Source: Prevotella sp.
GTDB lineage: Bacteria; Bacteroidota; Bacteroidia; Bacteroidales; Dysgonomonadaceae
Length of the DNA stretch: 64,000 nucleotides
Direction: 5' to 3'
Assembly: GCA_031285625.1 (NCBI GenBank)
Contig: JAITVV010000006.1
Span: forward strand, 1-64,000
The first letter of the stretch is position 1; every line of letters starts with the position of its first letter. Made by a program: the position numbers and the translations under genes. Shown in pieces: positions 19,866 through 28,879 of this stretch. The notes under the pieces were generated by a model. The model did not search any database. It had not been told where the DNA came from and saw only the letters and a list, made by a program, of their open reading frames with translations.

Positions 19866-20771
19866 ATGAAACCAACTTTGTATGTACTTGCTGCTGGCAT
19901 GGGGAGTCGTTATGGCGGTCTGAAACAGCTTGACGGACTTGGCCCTAACGGTGAAACAATTATGGACTATTCTATCTATGATGCTCTTAGAGCCGGATTT
20001 GGTAAAATAGTTTTTGTAATTAGAAAATCTTTTGATAAAGAATTTCGTGAAAAAATAATCTCCAAGTACGATAAACATGTTCCGGTAGAAGTAGTTTATC
20101 AGGAACTGGATAATTTACCAAAAGGTTTTGAATTACATCCCGACAGGCAAAAACCATGGGGTACTAACCATGCAGTAATGATGGCTAAGGATGTTATTCA
20201 CGAACCGTTTGCTGTAATCAATGCAGATGATTTTTATGGACGTGAGAGTTATGCTATTCTTGCCGATCAATTGAAAGCAATGGAAGGTAAAGAAAACCAT
20301 TATTGTATGGTTGGTTACCGTCTTCACAATACATTATCAGAGAGTGGTGCTGTTGCCAGAGGCGTTTGCGAAACAGATGATGATCATTTCTTGACAAGCA
20401 TTGTTGAACGTACTCATATTGAACGTAAAGATGGTACTATACAATATAAAGATGCAGAAAATTATTGGTTCGAACTGGCTGAGAATACTCCTGTGTCAAT
20501 GAATATGTGGGGCTTTACTCCTGACTATTTCGAGCACTCGGATAAATACTTCGTTAAGTTCCTCGAAATGAATGAGGGAAATCATAAAGCTGAGTATTTT
20601 ATTCCATTGATGGTCGATCATCTTATTATTAATAAAACAGCCGATGTGAAAGTGTTGGATACTCCTTCTAAATGGTTTGGCGTAACTTACGCTGAAGATA
20701 GAGAAGGTGTGGTACAAAAAATACAAAATCTGGTTGATAAAGGGGAATATCCAACTCCTTTATGGAAATGA
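19866..20771 (+). CDS. Sugar-phosphate nucleotidyltransferase family protein
   Basis: A 301-aa protein with the GT-A-like nucleotidyltransferase fold. The N-terminal LAAGMGSRYGGLKQLDGLGPNGE is the nucleotide-binding loop and the IVINADDFYG-type sequence (AVINADDFYGRESY) carries the metal-binding aspartates. The family joins a sugar 1-phosphate to an NTP. It is a stand-alone gene of a type conserved in Bacteroidales, and the natural sugar is not known to me. Residues after 200 diverge from the UDP-glucose and dTDP-glucose enzymes. Confidence 0.8.
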   Translation: MKPTLYVLAAGMGSRYGGLKQLDGLGPNGETIMDYSIYDALRAGFGKIVFVIRKSFDKEFREKIISKYDKHVPVEVVYQELDNLPKGFELHPDRQKPWGTNHAVMMAKDVIHEPFAVINADDFYGRESYAILADQLKAMEGKENHYCMVGYRLHNTLSESGAVARGVCETDDDHFLTSIVERTHIERKDGTIQYKDAENYWFELAENTPVSMNMWGFTPDYFEHSDKYFVKFLEMNEGNHKAEYFIPLMVDHLIINKTADVKVLDTPSKWFGVTYAEDREGVVQKIQNLVDKGEYPTPLWK

Positions 20772-20882
20772 TATCCAAAAGGTTATTTTATTAATTTTTG
20801 AAACCTTTTATCATAGATTTTTGTTATTTTTGCAGGAGAAATCCATTGGCACTACACAAAATAGTCGCCTTTGTACACTAGG

Positions 20883-20905
20883 GATGACAAAAATGGATAA
20901 AATGA
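20883..20905. repeat. GGATGACAA-type intergenic repeat, copy 1
   Basis: A 23-bp stretch starting GGATGACAA and ending GATAAAATG matches 22136-22158 with two mismatches. The two copies flank the aldolase gene. Confidence 0.45.
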
Positions 20906-20947
20906 TAAATAAATCACATTTATATTATAAATAAAATTTCAAAAACA

Positions 20948-21943
20948 ATGGTTAATTACAAAGACTTAGGCTTAGTTAACACTAAAGAAATGTTTGCGAA
21001 AGCAGTTGAGGGAGGATATGCAATCCCTGCTTTCAATTTTAACAATATGGAGCAATTGCAGGCTATCGTTTCTGCCGCTTCTGAAACTAAATCTCCAGTA
21101 ATCCTTCAGGTATCTAAAGGAGCTCGCGAATATGCTAACCCAATCTTATTACGTTATATGGCTCAGGGCGCTGTTGCATATGCTAAAAGCCTTGGATGGG
21201 AAAATCCTCAGATAGTATTACACCTTGACCATGGTGATACATTCGAAACATGTAAATCTTGTATCGATTCAGGTTTTTCTTCAGTTATGATCGATGGTTC
21301 TCATCTTCCATATGAAGAAAATATCGCTATGACTAAAAAAGTAGTAGAATACGCACACCAATTTGACGTAACAGTTGAAGGTGAACTTGGTGTATTAGCC
21401 GGAGTAGAAGACGAAGTTGTTGCAGAACATCATACATATACAAGACCTGAAGAAGTAGTAGATTTTGCTACAAGAACAGGTTGCGACTCTCTTGCTATTT
21501 CTATCGGTACTTCTCACGGAGCAAACAAATTTACTCCTGAACAATGTACCAGAGATGCTAACGGTATGTTAGTTCCTCCTCCATTACGTTTCGATATACT
21601 TGAAGCTATTGAGAAAGAACTTCCAGGATTCCCTATCGTTCTTCATGGTGCATCTTCTGTACCTCAGGAAGAAGTTGCCACTATCAATAAATATGGTGGT
21701 GCATTGAAAGATGCTATTGGTATTCCAGAAGAGCAATTGCGCAGAGCTGCAAAATCAGCAGTATGTAAAATTAATATTGACTCTGATAGCCGCTTAGCAA
21801 TGACTGCTGCAATCCGCGAAGTATTTGCAACTAAACCTGCAGAATTTGACCCTCGTAAATACCTAGGGCCAGCTCGTGAAAATGCTAAGAAACTATATAA
21901 GCATAAAATCGAAAAAGTACTTGGTAGTGCAGGTAAAGCATAA
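20948..21943 (+). CDS. fba: Class II fructose-bisphosphate aldolase
   Basis: A 331-aa zinc enzyme of glycolysis and gluconeogenesis, cleaving fructose 1,6-bisphosphate to dihydroxyacetone phosphate and glyceraldehyde 3-phosphate. LHLDHGD holds the catalytic Asp94 and zinc ligand His95; later zinc/phosphate motifs are VEGELGVLAG, IGTSHGA and VLHGASS. It is the long class II form with the EEVATINKYGG insertion. Codon choice looks optimised, as expected for a highly expressed gene. It fits with the PPi-PFK at 24995. Confidence 0.95.
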   Translation: MVNYKDLGLVNTKEMFAKAVEGGYAIPAFNFNNMEQLQAIVSAASETKSPVILQVSKGAREYANPILLRYMAQGAVAYAKSLGWENPQIVLHLDHGDTFETCKSCIDSGFSSVMIDGSHLPYEENIAMTKKVVEYAHQFDVTVEGELGVLAGVEDEVVAEHHTYTRPEEVVDFATRTGCDSLAISIGTSHGANKFTPEQCTRDANGMLVPPPLRFDILEAIEKELPGFPIVLHGASSVPQEEVATINKYGGALKDAIGIPEEQLRRAAKSAVCKINIDSDSRLAMTAAIREVFATKPAEFDPRKYLGPARENAKKLYKHKIEKVLGSAGKA

Positions 21944-21962
21944 TCAAGTTATTCAAGAATAG

Positions 21963-21997
21963 AAAAGGGTTGCTGATAAAGCAACCCTTTTTGTTTT
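21963..21997 (+). terminator. Terminator of the aldolase gene
   Basis: AAAAGGGTTGCT (21963-21974) pairs perfectly with AGCAACCCTTTT (21980-21991) and is followed by T's. Confidence 0.88.
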
Positions 21998-22135
21998 TGT
22001 AATATTTCTTTATCTAATTATGAACTACGAATAAGTTATGGTAAATATTTGTTGACGTATTTTTGTTATGCTGACAATAGGAAGCATCCTGATCCATTTA
22101 TCAAGGACAAAGGAGAAGAGATCCTTCGTTCCTCA

Positions 22136-22158
22136 GGATGACAAGAATGGAGAAAATG
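22136..22158. repeat. GGATGACAA-type intergenic repeat, copy 2
   Basis: Matches 20883-20905 with two mismatches in 23 bp. Here it is joined to ATCCTTCGTTCCTCAGGAT, which can fold and resembles the TTCG..CTCAGGATGACA repeats scattered through many bacterial genomes. Confidence 0.45.
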
Positions 22159-22182
22159 TACCAATAAATACTTTTAACTGAA

Positions 22183-22242
22183 TAGGTGACAGTAATAACG
22201 ATTTAAAAGCTGTTACTTTTGTCACCTTTGTCACTTTTTTAA
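22183..22242. repeat. GTAAC dyad intergenic repeat, copy C
   Basis: It begins with AGGTGACAGTAATAAC and ends with TGTTACTTTTGTCACC plus a further GTCAC unit. The left arm is less exact than in copies A and B. Confidence 0.5.
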
Positions 22243-22256
22243 CAATAATAACAGTA

Positions 22257-22283
22257 ACGTCTAGTTTTTTAGACGTATATTTG
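22257..22283 (+). promoter_or_regulatory. Operator palindrome overlapping a -7 box, upstream of the BlaI-like gene
   Basis: ACGTCTA (22257-22263) and TAGACGT (22270-22276) are perfect inverted arms around GTTTTT. The right arm touches TATATTTG (22276-22283), a full match to the -7 consensus, 19 bp before the repressor ATG. GTCTA/TAGAC arms recall BlaI/MecI operators, so autoregulation is likely. Confidence 0.55.
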
Positions 22284-22301
22284 TTTTTTAACTAATATAT
22301 T

Positions 22302-22685
22302 ATGCAGCTAACGAAAGCAGAAGAACAAGTGATGCAGATACTCTGGACGATGGAGGAGGGGACTGTTCAGGATATCTTAAAAGGGTTTACCGAAAGTAAA
22401 CCGGCAAGAACTACTATTGCTACAGTCCTTAGTATTCTTGAAAATAAGAATTTTGTAGAGCATCGTACAGAAGGGCGTGTGAATATATATAAAGCGCTTA
22501 TACTAAAAGAAGAATACTCTAAAAAACAACTTTTCGGCTTTGTAAAAGATTATTTTAATGGCTCTTTCTCGTCGATGATTTCTTTTTTTGCCAAAGAGAC
22601 CAATCTTAGTATAGAGGAAATGGATACACTTTTGGAAGAGACCCGTCAGGCTCTGGAAGAAGAAAGTGATAATAAGAAAGAATAA
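22302..22685 (+). CDS. BlaI/MecI-family transcriptional repressor
   Basis: The 127-aa protein has the winged-helix DNA-binding domain of the penicillinase repressor family: LTKAEEQVMQILWTMEEGTVQDILK, then the recognition region ARTTIATVLSILENKNFVEHRTEGR. The C-terminal half (80-127) is the dimerisation and cleavage-prone part. It should bind the palindrome at 22257-22276 and be inactivated by the M56 protein encoded 2 nt downstream. In Bacteroidales such pairs are often not linked to beta-lactamases, and none is seen here. Confidence 0.9.
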   Translation: MQLTKAEEQVMQILWTMEEGTVQDILKGFTESKPARTTIATVLSILENKNFVEHRTEGRVNIYKALILKEEYSKKQLFGFVKDYFNGSFSSMISFFAKETNLSIEEMDTLLEETRQALEEESDNKKE

Positions 22686-22687
22686 CT

Positions 22688-24145
22688 ATGGAAACATTCA
22701 TTATTTATATAGCGAAATCGGGTATATGTCTGGGTGCATTTGTTATTATATATGCTCTATTTCTCCGTTCTACAACTTTTTACAGATTTAATAGGTTTTT
22801 CTTAATCGCAGGATTTATATTATCGCTTGTCGTTCCTGCTATTCGTTATTCTTATGAAGTATTAATCCCTTCTACCATTATTGATACAGAGCCGGTTACC
22901 GGTTCAAATGATATTGCAACAGCTGATACTTCGCTAAGTATATGGCCTATACTCTTTGTATTATATAGTTTAGGTATAGTTGTACTGGTGGTTCGTAATA
23001 TAATGTCATATAGGAAGTTGAATTCTTTGGTGAGAAACGGAGTCAAGTTTGATAATGAGAGATATAAATTGATAGAAAATGAAAATATTAAGTCTCCATT
23101 CACGGTATTAAACTATATATTATTGAATTCTCAGAATCTGAGCGAAACTGAAAAAGAACTTATTTTGAAACATGAGTTGACTCACATCAAACAGAAACAT
23201 TGGCTGGATTTGTTGTGCAGCGAGTGTATCTTAATATTACAATGGTTCAACCCATTAGCTTGGCTACACGTTCATTTATTAAAAGAGAACCATGAGTTTC
23301 TTGCAGATAAGGCTGTGATAGATTCAGGGGTGTCACCAGCTCTGTATCAGGCCGTTTTGATCAATCAGCGGTTTCAGGGACCGGTCTTTTCTTTTTCCAA
23401 TTCTTTTAATCATTCAAAACCTTTGAATCGGCTCAACATGATAAAAAGAGCTAAGAGTTCTCCATGGAAGCGTATTAGTGCTTTGCTTATTATTCCGGTT
23501 TTTGGCTTATTCATATGGGCTTCGGCAGTACCCCGGTATGTGTTGCTTATGGATGAGCCTGTTTCTCTATTGGAGCAGTCTGTAGATGGTAGAGGACTAA
23601 ATGATACAATAAAAAATAAGTCTCAGGTTTATGTAATTGGGGCAAAAGAAAATGTAAAAATCAAGTTGAATGATAATGCTGCAGATGCAGAGCGATTGCA
23701 GAGCCCATTATATATTGTTGATGGGAAAAGGTCAGCCAATGGTATTGAAAATATAAAACCTGACGACATCGAAAGTATGAGTGTTCTTAAGGATGAAATA
23801 AGCAAAGGGATTTATGGCGAAGGAGCCGAAAATGGTGTTGTCCTCATTACCACTAAGAAAAGTTCGGAGTTCTCACCTACTGGCTTATTGAGAGTTACTG
23901 ATTCATTAAATCAAAGAAATAATTCAGATCAAAGGAAAGGTCAGGTAACAATTCGTTCTACAAATAAAGATCTTAGTAATGTATTGCTTATTGTAGACGG
24001 CAAAATGGAGCCTGCGGAGAAAATAGAGACTCTTGATCCAAATACAATAGATGCTATTGAAGTGCTGAAGGATGAATCGGCGATTGCGATTTATGGTGAT
24101 TTAGGTAAGAATGGTGTTATAAAGGTGACAACAAAAAAGAAATAG
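22688..24145 (+). CDS. BlaR1-like M56 metallopeptidase with two TonB-plug-like domains
   Basis: The 485-aa protein has membrane helices at about 5-26, 37-52, 86-105 and 258-278, and a zinc peptidase motif HELTH (162-166) with downstream Glu203 in NHEFLADKAV. In BlaR1 proteins this domain cuts the partner repressor. In place of the penicillin-binding sensor domain the C-terminus carries two repeats related to the plug of SusC/TonB receptors: residues about 343-393 (LYIVDGKRSANGI..IESMSVLKD..ISKGIYGE..NGVVLITTKK) and about 432-485 (LLIVDGKMEPAEK..IDAIEVLKDE..AIYGDLGKNGVIKVTTKK). The second may bind a ligand or partner in the periplasm. Translationally linked to the BlaI-like gene. Confidence 0.88.
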   Translation: METFIIYIAKSGICLGAFVIIYALFLRSTTFYRFNRFFLIAGFILSLVVPAIRYSYEVLIPSTIIDTEPVTGSNDIATADTSLSIWPILFVLYSLGIVVLVVRNIMSYRKLNSLVRNGVKFDNERYKLIENENIKSPFTVLNYILLNSQNLSETEKELILKHELTHIKQKHWLDLLCSECILILQWFNPLAWLHVHLLKENHEFLADKAVIDSGVSPALYQAVLINQRFQGPVFSFSNSFNHSKPLNRLNMIKRAKSSPWKRISALLIIPVFGLFIWASAVPRYVLLMDEPVSLLEQSVDGRGLNDTIKNKSQVYVIGAKENVKIKLNDNAADAERLQSPLYIVDGKRSANGIENIKPDDIESMSVLKDEISKGIYGEGAENGVVLITTKKSSEFSPTGLLRVTDSLNQRNNSDQRKGQVTIRSTNKDLSNVLLIVDGKMEPAEKIETLDPNTIDAIEVLKDESAIAIYGDLGKNGVIKVTTKKK

Positions 24146-24156
24146 ATTAACTATAA

Positions 24157-24198
24157 AAATAAGAATCCTGCAATCTCAATGACTGCAGGATTCTATTA
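24157..24198. terminator. Bidirectional terminator between M56 gene and paralogue 4
   Basis: AGAATCCTGCA (24162-24172) pairs perfectly with TGCAGGATTCT (24184-24194), with A-rich and T-rich flanks. It lies between convergent genes. Confidence 0.78.
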
Positions 24199-24255
24199 TT
24201 TGAATAACACGTTGAAAACTAAATTATTTACCGTAAGTTTAAAATAGTGTAATAA

Positions 24256-24603
24256 TTATTTTTCTGACCAGTCGTTCGTTTTATTATTCCATTTATAAAT
24301 AATAGGAGTTGCTGGTTGATTATCAGAATTATATGTGTATTCATATTTTTGAATTCCGGTCCACCCCTTGTCCCCTTTCCATTCATATGTCGCTTTTTCC
24401 TGCATATGTCCGGCTGCATTATAACGGTAGATTGTTTTTGTTAAAGGCGCGTTTGTATCCTTGTCACAAAATAAGAATTCTTTTACACAACCTGTTTCTG
24501 TAGTTTCAACATTACTAAACATAACTGTTTCTGGATCATTAGCATAAATACTTAATGATAAGAATAAAATAGCAAATAATGAAAATAATTTTCTTGAGTT
24601 CAT
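24256..24603 (-). CDS. Small secreted protein, DUF3836-like paralogue 4
   Basis: The 115-aa product has a signal peptide (LFSLFAILFLSLSIYAN) followed by the same family pattern as the trio at 5602-7199: CVKEFLFCDKDTNAPLTKTIYRY, NAAGHMQEKATYEWK, KGWTGIQKYEYTYNSDNQ and IIYKWNNKTNDWSEK. It is the shortest of the four and stops right after the last motif. It stands alone between the M56 gene and the PPi-PFK gene. Function unknown. Confidence 0.72.
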   Translation of the reverse strand: MNSRKLFSLFAILFLSLSIYANDPETVMFSNVETTETGCVKEFLFCDKDTNAPLTKTIYRYNAAGHMQEKATYEWKGDKGWTGIQKYEYTYNSDNQPATPIIYKWNNKTNDWSEK

Positions 24604-24994
24604 GGCTTTAATTATTTAGTACAACAAAGGTAATACAGTTTCTTGTTATATAAGACGGAAATATTGTCAAAATGTCACTATATTATAGTTAAATATGGTT
24701 AAATCTATTGTATTGACTACTATTTTACTTTTTATATTTGTATATAATCTATCAAAATGATATAATTCTTTCATTCTTCAATAAGAAAGAGTAGAAAAAG
24801 ATATTTGAGCGAGAAAAGAGTAATAAAAAGCTTTAAAAAGTTACCAAAAAATTAAAATATGAGAAAAACTATGATATATGACTCAAAAAACGATATCAAA
24901 GGCTTTTCTTCTCTTTTATATTTCAAAAAAAATGACGAAATTTGCGTGCCTTAAAATTGGGAATTTTAAACTATATATAAATCAATAGAAACAA
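24604..24994 (+). promoter_or_regulatory. AT-rich region upstream of PPi-PFK with a promoter candidate
   Basis: No gene is seen in this 391-bp stretch. TTTT (24914-24917), 19 nt and GAAATTTG (24937-24944) give a one-off -33 and one-off -7 box about 50 bp before the PPi-PFK ATG, a weak promoter candidate. A partial match to the GTAAC repeat (AAAAAGTTACC) lies near 24836. Confidence 0.35.
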
Positions 24995-26641
24995 ATGAAA
25001 AAAAGCGCATTACAAATTGCACGAGCTGCTTACAAACCTAAGATGCCTAAAGCATTGTATGGTTCAGTTAAGATTGAGGAAGGGGCAGCTACACAGTCTG
25101 TAGCAGATCAGGAAGAGGTGAAAAAGCTATTCCCTAATACTTATGGAATGCCTACACTTAAATTTGTAGAGACCTCTGAAAAAGTAAATCATCCTGCTAT
25201 TAATGTTGGTGTTATTCTATCAGGCGGACAAGCTCCGGGTGGACACAATGTTATAGCCGGAATTTTCGATGGTATCAAGAACCTCAATGTTAGCAGCCGT
25301 CTTTTTGGTTTCCTTATGGGACCTGGTGGTTTGGTTGATCATGATTATAAAGAACTGACAGCTGATATTATAGACGAATATCGTAATACGGGTGGTTTTG
25401 ATATAATCGGTTCTGGTCGTACAAAACTGGAAACAAAAGAGCAGTTTGATAAAGGACTCGAGATATTAAAGAAATTAGATATTAAAGCCTTAGTAATTAT
25501 CGGAGGCGATGACTCAAATACTAATGCTTGTGTGTTGGCAGAATATTACAAAGAGATAAATGCAGGCGTGCAGGTAATCGGCTGCCCTAAAACAATCGAT
25601 GGTGACCTGAAGAATGAAATGATAGAAACTTCTTTTGGTTTCGATACTGCATGTAAAGTCTATGCTGAGGTTATTGGTAATATACAGCGCGACTGTAATT
25701 CTGCCCGTAAATATTGGCATTTCATCAAATTGATGGGCCGTTCGGCTTCGCATATTGCTTTAGAATGTGCTTTACAAGTACAACCCAACATTTGTATTAT
25801 ATCTGAAGAAGTGGAGGCTAAAAAGTTGTCTCTTGACGATATAGTTACTGATATTGCTAATATTGTAGCAAAACGTGCTGAAGCTGGTAACAATTTTGGA
25901 ACTGTTCTTATTCCGGAAGGCCTTATTGAGTTTATTCCGGCAATGAAAGGACTTATTGCAGAACTGAATGACTTCTTGGCTCACCATCAACGTGAATTTA
26001 ATGCTGTGCCTAAGGATGACCAACTAGCATATATCCAAAAGAATTTATCAGGTGAAAATGCTCGAATATTTGCTAGTTTACCTTCCGGTGTAGCTCGTCA
26101 GTTGACATTAGATCGTGATCCACATGGAAATGTACAGGTCTCCCTTATCGAAACAGAAAAGCTGTTGGCTGAAATGGTTGGCAATAAACTTGCAGAAATG
26201 AAAGCTACCGGAAAATATAAAGGTAAGTTCGCAGCACAAGAACATTTCTTCGGATATGAAGGTCGTTGCGCTACTCCTTCAAATTATGATTCAGATTACT
26301 GTTATTCATTAGGATATACTGCATCTGCTCTTATAGCGGCAGGAAAAACAGGTTATATGTCATCTGTGCGCAATACTACTGCACCTGCGAGTGAATGGAT
26401 TGCTGGTGGTGTTCCGGTAACGATGATGATGAACATGGAACGTCGCCATGGCGAAATGAAACCTGTAATCCAAAAAGCTTTGGTATTATTGGATGGTGCT
26501 CCATTCAAATACCTTCAGGCCAATCGTGAAGCTTGGGCTATTGGTACAGAATTTGTTTATCCTGGTCCTATACAGTTTTTCGGGCCGACAGAGGTTTGTG
26601 ATCAACCTACAGTAACATTGAAACTGGAACAAGGAAGATAA
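24995..26641 (+). CDS. pfp: Pyrophosphate-dependent 6-phosphofructokinase
   Basis: The 548-aa enzyme phosphorylates fructose 6-phosphate reversibly using pyrophosphate instead of ATP. The motif at 170-174 is GGDDS; the second Asp, where ATP enzymes have Gly (GGDGS), is the known marker of PPi use. PKTIDGD (198-204) provides the catalytic Asp pair. The length and the N-terminal extension fit the long PFP-beta-like clade of Bacteroidales and plants. The gene is followed by a strong terminator. Confidence 0.95.
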   Translation: MKKSALQIARAAYKPKMPKALYGSVKIEEGAATQSVADQEEVKKLFPNTYGMPTLKFVETSEKVNHPAINVGVILSGGQAPGGHNVIAGIFDGIKNLNVSSRLFGFLMGPGGLVDHDYKELTADIIDEYRNTGGFDIIGSGRTKLETKEQFDKGLEILKKLDIKALVIIGGDDSNTNACVLAEYYKEINAGVQVIGCPKTIDGDLKNEMIETSFGFDTACKVYAEVIGNIQRDCNSARKYWHFIKLMGRSASHIALECALQVQPNICIISEEVEAKKLSLDDIVTDIANIVAKRAEAGNNFGTVLIPEGLIEFIPAMKGLIAELNDFLAHHQREFNAVPKDDQLAYIQKNLSGENARIFASLPSGVARQLTLDRDPHGNVQVSLIETEKLLAEMVGNKLAEMKATGKYKGKFAAQEHFFGYEGRCATPSNYDSDYCYSLGYTASALIAAGKTGYMSSVRNTTAPASEWIAGGVPVTMMMNMERRHGEMKPVIQKALVLLDGAPFKYLQANREAWAIGTEFVYPGPIQFFGPTEVCDQPTVTLKLEQGR

Positions 26642-26660
26642 TTTTTTATAATATTGTGAG

Positions 26661-26690
26661 AGAGGCTATATATTTATATAGCCTCTTTTT
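26661..26690 (+). terminator. Terminator of the PPi-PFK gene
   Basis: AGAGGCTATATA (26661-26672) pairs perfectly with its complement at 26675-26686, followed by TTTT. Confidence 0.88.
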
Positions 26691-26829
26691 ATTTGGTATT
26701 GAAAGCATTAGATTTGTTAATCCGTTTGCTGGAACAGGCTTTTCTAGGTTTTCTTATAAAAACATGGTGAAATCTTTTGTTTTTTAATAAAAATCTTATA
26801 CTTTTACACTGCTTTTGAAGCAAAAGGAT

Positions 26830-26900
26830 TGTCTCATGGTGTAATGGTAGCACTGCAGATTTTGGTTCTGCCTGTCAAAGTTCGAATCTTTGTGAGACAA
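26830..26900 (+). tRNA. tRNA-Gln (anticodon UUG)
   Basis: The acceptor arms TGTCTCA (26830-26836) and TGAGACA (26893-26899) pair perfectly. The anticodon arm is GCAGA, loop TTTTGGT, TCTGC, giving anticodon TTG for glutamine, and the T arm is CAAAG, TTCGAAT, CTTTG. CCA is not encoded. It stands alone. Confidence 0.93.
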
Positions 26901-26924
26901 CATTTAAAAAAAATAAAGAAATTT

Positions 26925-26957
26925 AAAAGTCACTAAGCCGGTGACTTTTTCTTTTTA
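26925..26957 (+). terminator. Terminator of the tRNA-Gln gene
   Basis: AAAAGTCAC (26925-26933) pairs with GTGACTTTT (26941-26949), followed by TTCTTTTTA. Confidence 0.8.
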
Positions 26958-27185
26958 TATGGGTAAATGAGCCGATGTCTAAGGATTATTATGTAAAAAT
27001 AAATCTGGTATTTGCTATTAATATATTTTGACTGTTAACCTTGGTTGGGTTATTTTCCCATTTAAATATTATGATAAGTTAAATATTCTTTTGTAATTTG
27101 CACCAATCTTATGTAAAAGGAATGTCGCACTCTGACGTAAGGAATAGAGCTATTGAAAAACTTGCAGAATAACTAATGAATAGTC

Positions 27186-27740
27186 ATGGATCTAAATAAT
27201 CTGAACTTTGATGATATATATTCCAAATATTATTCGAAGTTAGTTCGCTTCTCTAAAGAGTATGTTTTGACAAAAGCAGATGCTGAAAATATTGTTCAGG
27301 ATGTTTTTTTGTTCATATGGGAGAAGAGAGATTCATTAGATACGATACAAAATATAAACGCATTCTTATTTAGACTGGTAAAAAATAAATGTGTGGATTT
27401 CTTGAGGCGTAAAATAAATACCGAGGCCAAAAATAAGGAAATACAGGATGCACTCCTTAAAGAATACAATTTCAAACTATACTCTATCCAACAATTTGAT
27501 GATTCTTTACTTTCAGATGAAGAAATAGACCATATCATCTATAAAGCAATAGACACCTTACCTGAAAAATGTCGGGAGATATTTATTCTTTGCAAGATTG
27601 AAGGCTTGAAATATGAAGAAGTAGCAGAAAAAATGAATATTTCACCTAACACTGTGAAAAACCAAGTAGTTATTGCCCTCAAAAAAATGAAAAAAGAATT
27701 AAAAGATTTTATGCCGCTGCTGACTTTCTTAATTGTTTGA
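27186..27740 (+). CDS. ECF-type RNA polymerase sigma factor, PUL1
   Basis: The 184-aa protein has the two-domain ECF layout: sigma region 2 at about 10-75 (FDDIYSKYYSKLVRFSKEYV, AENIVQDVFLFIWEKR) and region 4 at about 120-172, with the helix-turn-helix LKYEEVAEKMNISPNTVKNQVVIALKKMKK. It starts PUL1 and is followed after 117 bp by its FecR-type anti-sigma factor. It should direct transcription of the susC-susD operon at 28989 when the SusC protein signals that its glycan is present. Confidence 0.93.
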   Translation: MDLNNLNFDDIYSKYYSKLVRFSKEYVLTKADAENIVQDVFLFIWEKRDSLDTIQNINAFLFRLVKNKCVDFLRRKINTEAKNKEIQDALLKEYNFKLYSIQQFDDSLLSDEEIDHIIYKAIDTLPEKCREIFILCKIEGLKYEEVAEKMNISPNTVKNQVVIALKKMKKELKDFMPLLTFLIV

Positions 27741-27857
27741 TTATTAATATTTATGCTGTGTGAGACTTGCCATTTATTTTTCAAGAAGATATATTTTTTT
27801 AATTCTTTTAGTCCGAAAATTCTTTTCAAACGACCTATAAATATAAAATGAAATCTG

Positions 27858-28802
27858 ATGGATGAAAGATTAACAAATTATCTTTTAGGATTATTATCTG
27901 ATAAGGAAAAGGTGACTCTGTTTGAAGAAATGGAGAGCAATGAATCCTTGAAAGCTAAATATGCTGAGGCACAAAATCTCATGTCATTAGCACAAATGGT
28001 GGAAGAGCATGATGATGATAAATATACTGCTAATAAACTCAATGAATTTAAAAGAAAAACCCATACTTTACTAATTCGTAAAATAGCTTTCAGGGTATCA
28101 AAATATGCAGCAGCAATTCTTATTTTGATTGGTGTAGGCTTCATTTTCAATAAATATATTCTTGATGATAGATATATAGAATATACTTCTCCTGTGGGAA
28201 AACGCACTGAAATTACTTTATCTGATGGTACTACAGTACACTTGGCACCATCCTCAAAGATTAGAGTGCCTAAGAAATTTGAAGGAAAAGAACGTTTGGT
28301 AAAATTAGATGGAGAGGGGCTCTTTGATGTTACTAAAAATAAAGAGATGCCATTTATTGTGGAAACAGGCAAATATAATATTCAGGTTTTAGGAACAAAG
28401 TTTAATGTACGGGCATATTCGAAAGACTCCAATTTTGAAACTTTCCTTCTCGAAGGCTCTGTGAATGTGTATAATGATATTGAAAAAGTACAACTGCGGC
28501 CAAACGAAGGAGTTACTTTAGTTGATAATCGATTGATAAAGACTTCAGTGGATATTACCAATGTGAATTATATGCAAACAGGTGTATATACATTTGAGAA
28601 TAAGTCGTTAAGGGAGATATTAAGCAAGTTGGAAACTTGGTATGGTATCGAATTCAGAGTCAAAAATAAGAAACTTGAAAACTTTTCTTTATCGGGTAAG
28701 TTTATAGAAAATGATAAAATAGAACATATATTATTGGCTATTCAACAAATATACCCCTTCCGGTATAAGAAAATATCAGAAAATGTAATTGAAATATATT
28801 AA
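27858..28802 (+). CDS. FecR-type anti-sigma factor, PUL1
   Basis: The 314-aa protein has a cytoplasmic sigma-binding N-terminus (1-75), a single membrane helix at about 85-103 (YAAAILILIGVGFIF), a periplasmic FecR domain (about 110-215; ITLSDGTTVHLAPSSKIRVPKKF, then VLGTKFNVRAYSKD) and a C-terminal DUF4974 domain (about 240-314; FENKSLREILSKLETWYGIEF). It should hold the sigma factor until the STN domain of the PUL1 SusC touches the C-terminal domain. Gene order sigma-FecR-SusC supports this. Confidence 0.92.
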   Translation: MDERLTNYLLGLLSDKEKVTLFEEMESNESLKAKYAEAQNLMSLAQMVEEHDDDKYTANKLNEFKRKTHTLLIRKIAFRVSKYAAAILILIGVGFIFNKYILDDRYIEYTSPVGKRTEITLSDGTTVHLAPSSKIRVPKKFEGKERLVKLDGEGLFDVTKNKEMPFIVETGKYNIQVLGTKFNVRAYSKDSNFETFLLEGSVNVYNDIEKVQLRPNEGVTLVDNRLIKTSVDITNVNYMQTGVYTFENKSLREILSKLETWYGIEFRVKNKKLENFSLSGKFIENDKIEHILLAIQQIYPFRYKKISENVIEIY

Positions 28803-28879
28803 CCAAATTAACCTTATTAGTATTAACCTTTAAAACCTGATCTATGAAAATACACAGTGGATAATAACCGACTTATGAG

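Larger units (their letters stand above)
21998..22256. other. Repeat-bearing intergenic region between aldolase and BlaI-like genes
   Basis: No gene is seen. It contains a REP-like unit (22121-22158: ATCCT and AGGAT pairing, then GGATGACAAGAATGG) and one copy of the GTAAC dyad repeat (22183-22242). The BlaI-type operator and promoter follow. Confidence 0.5.
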
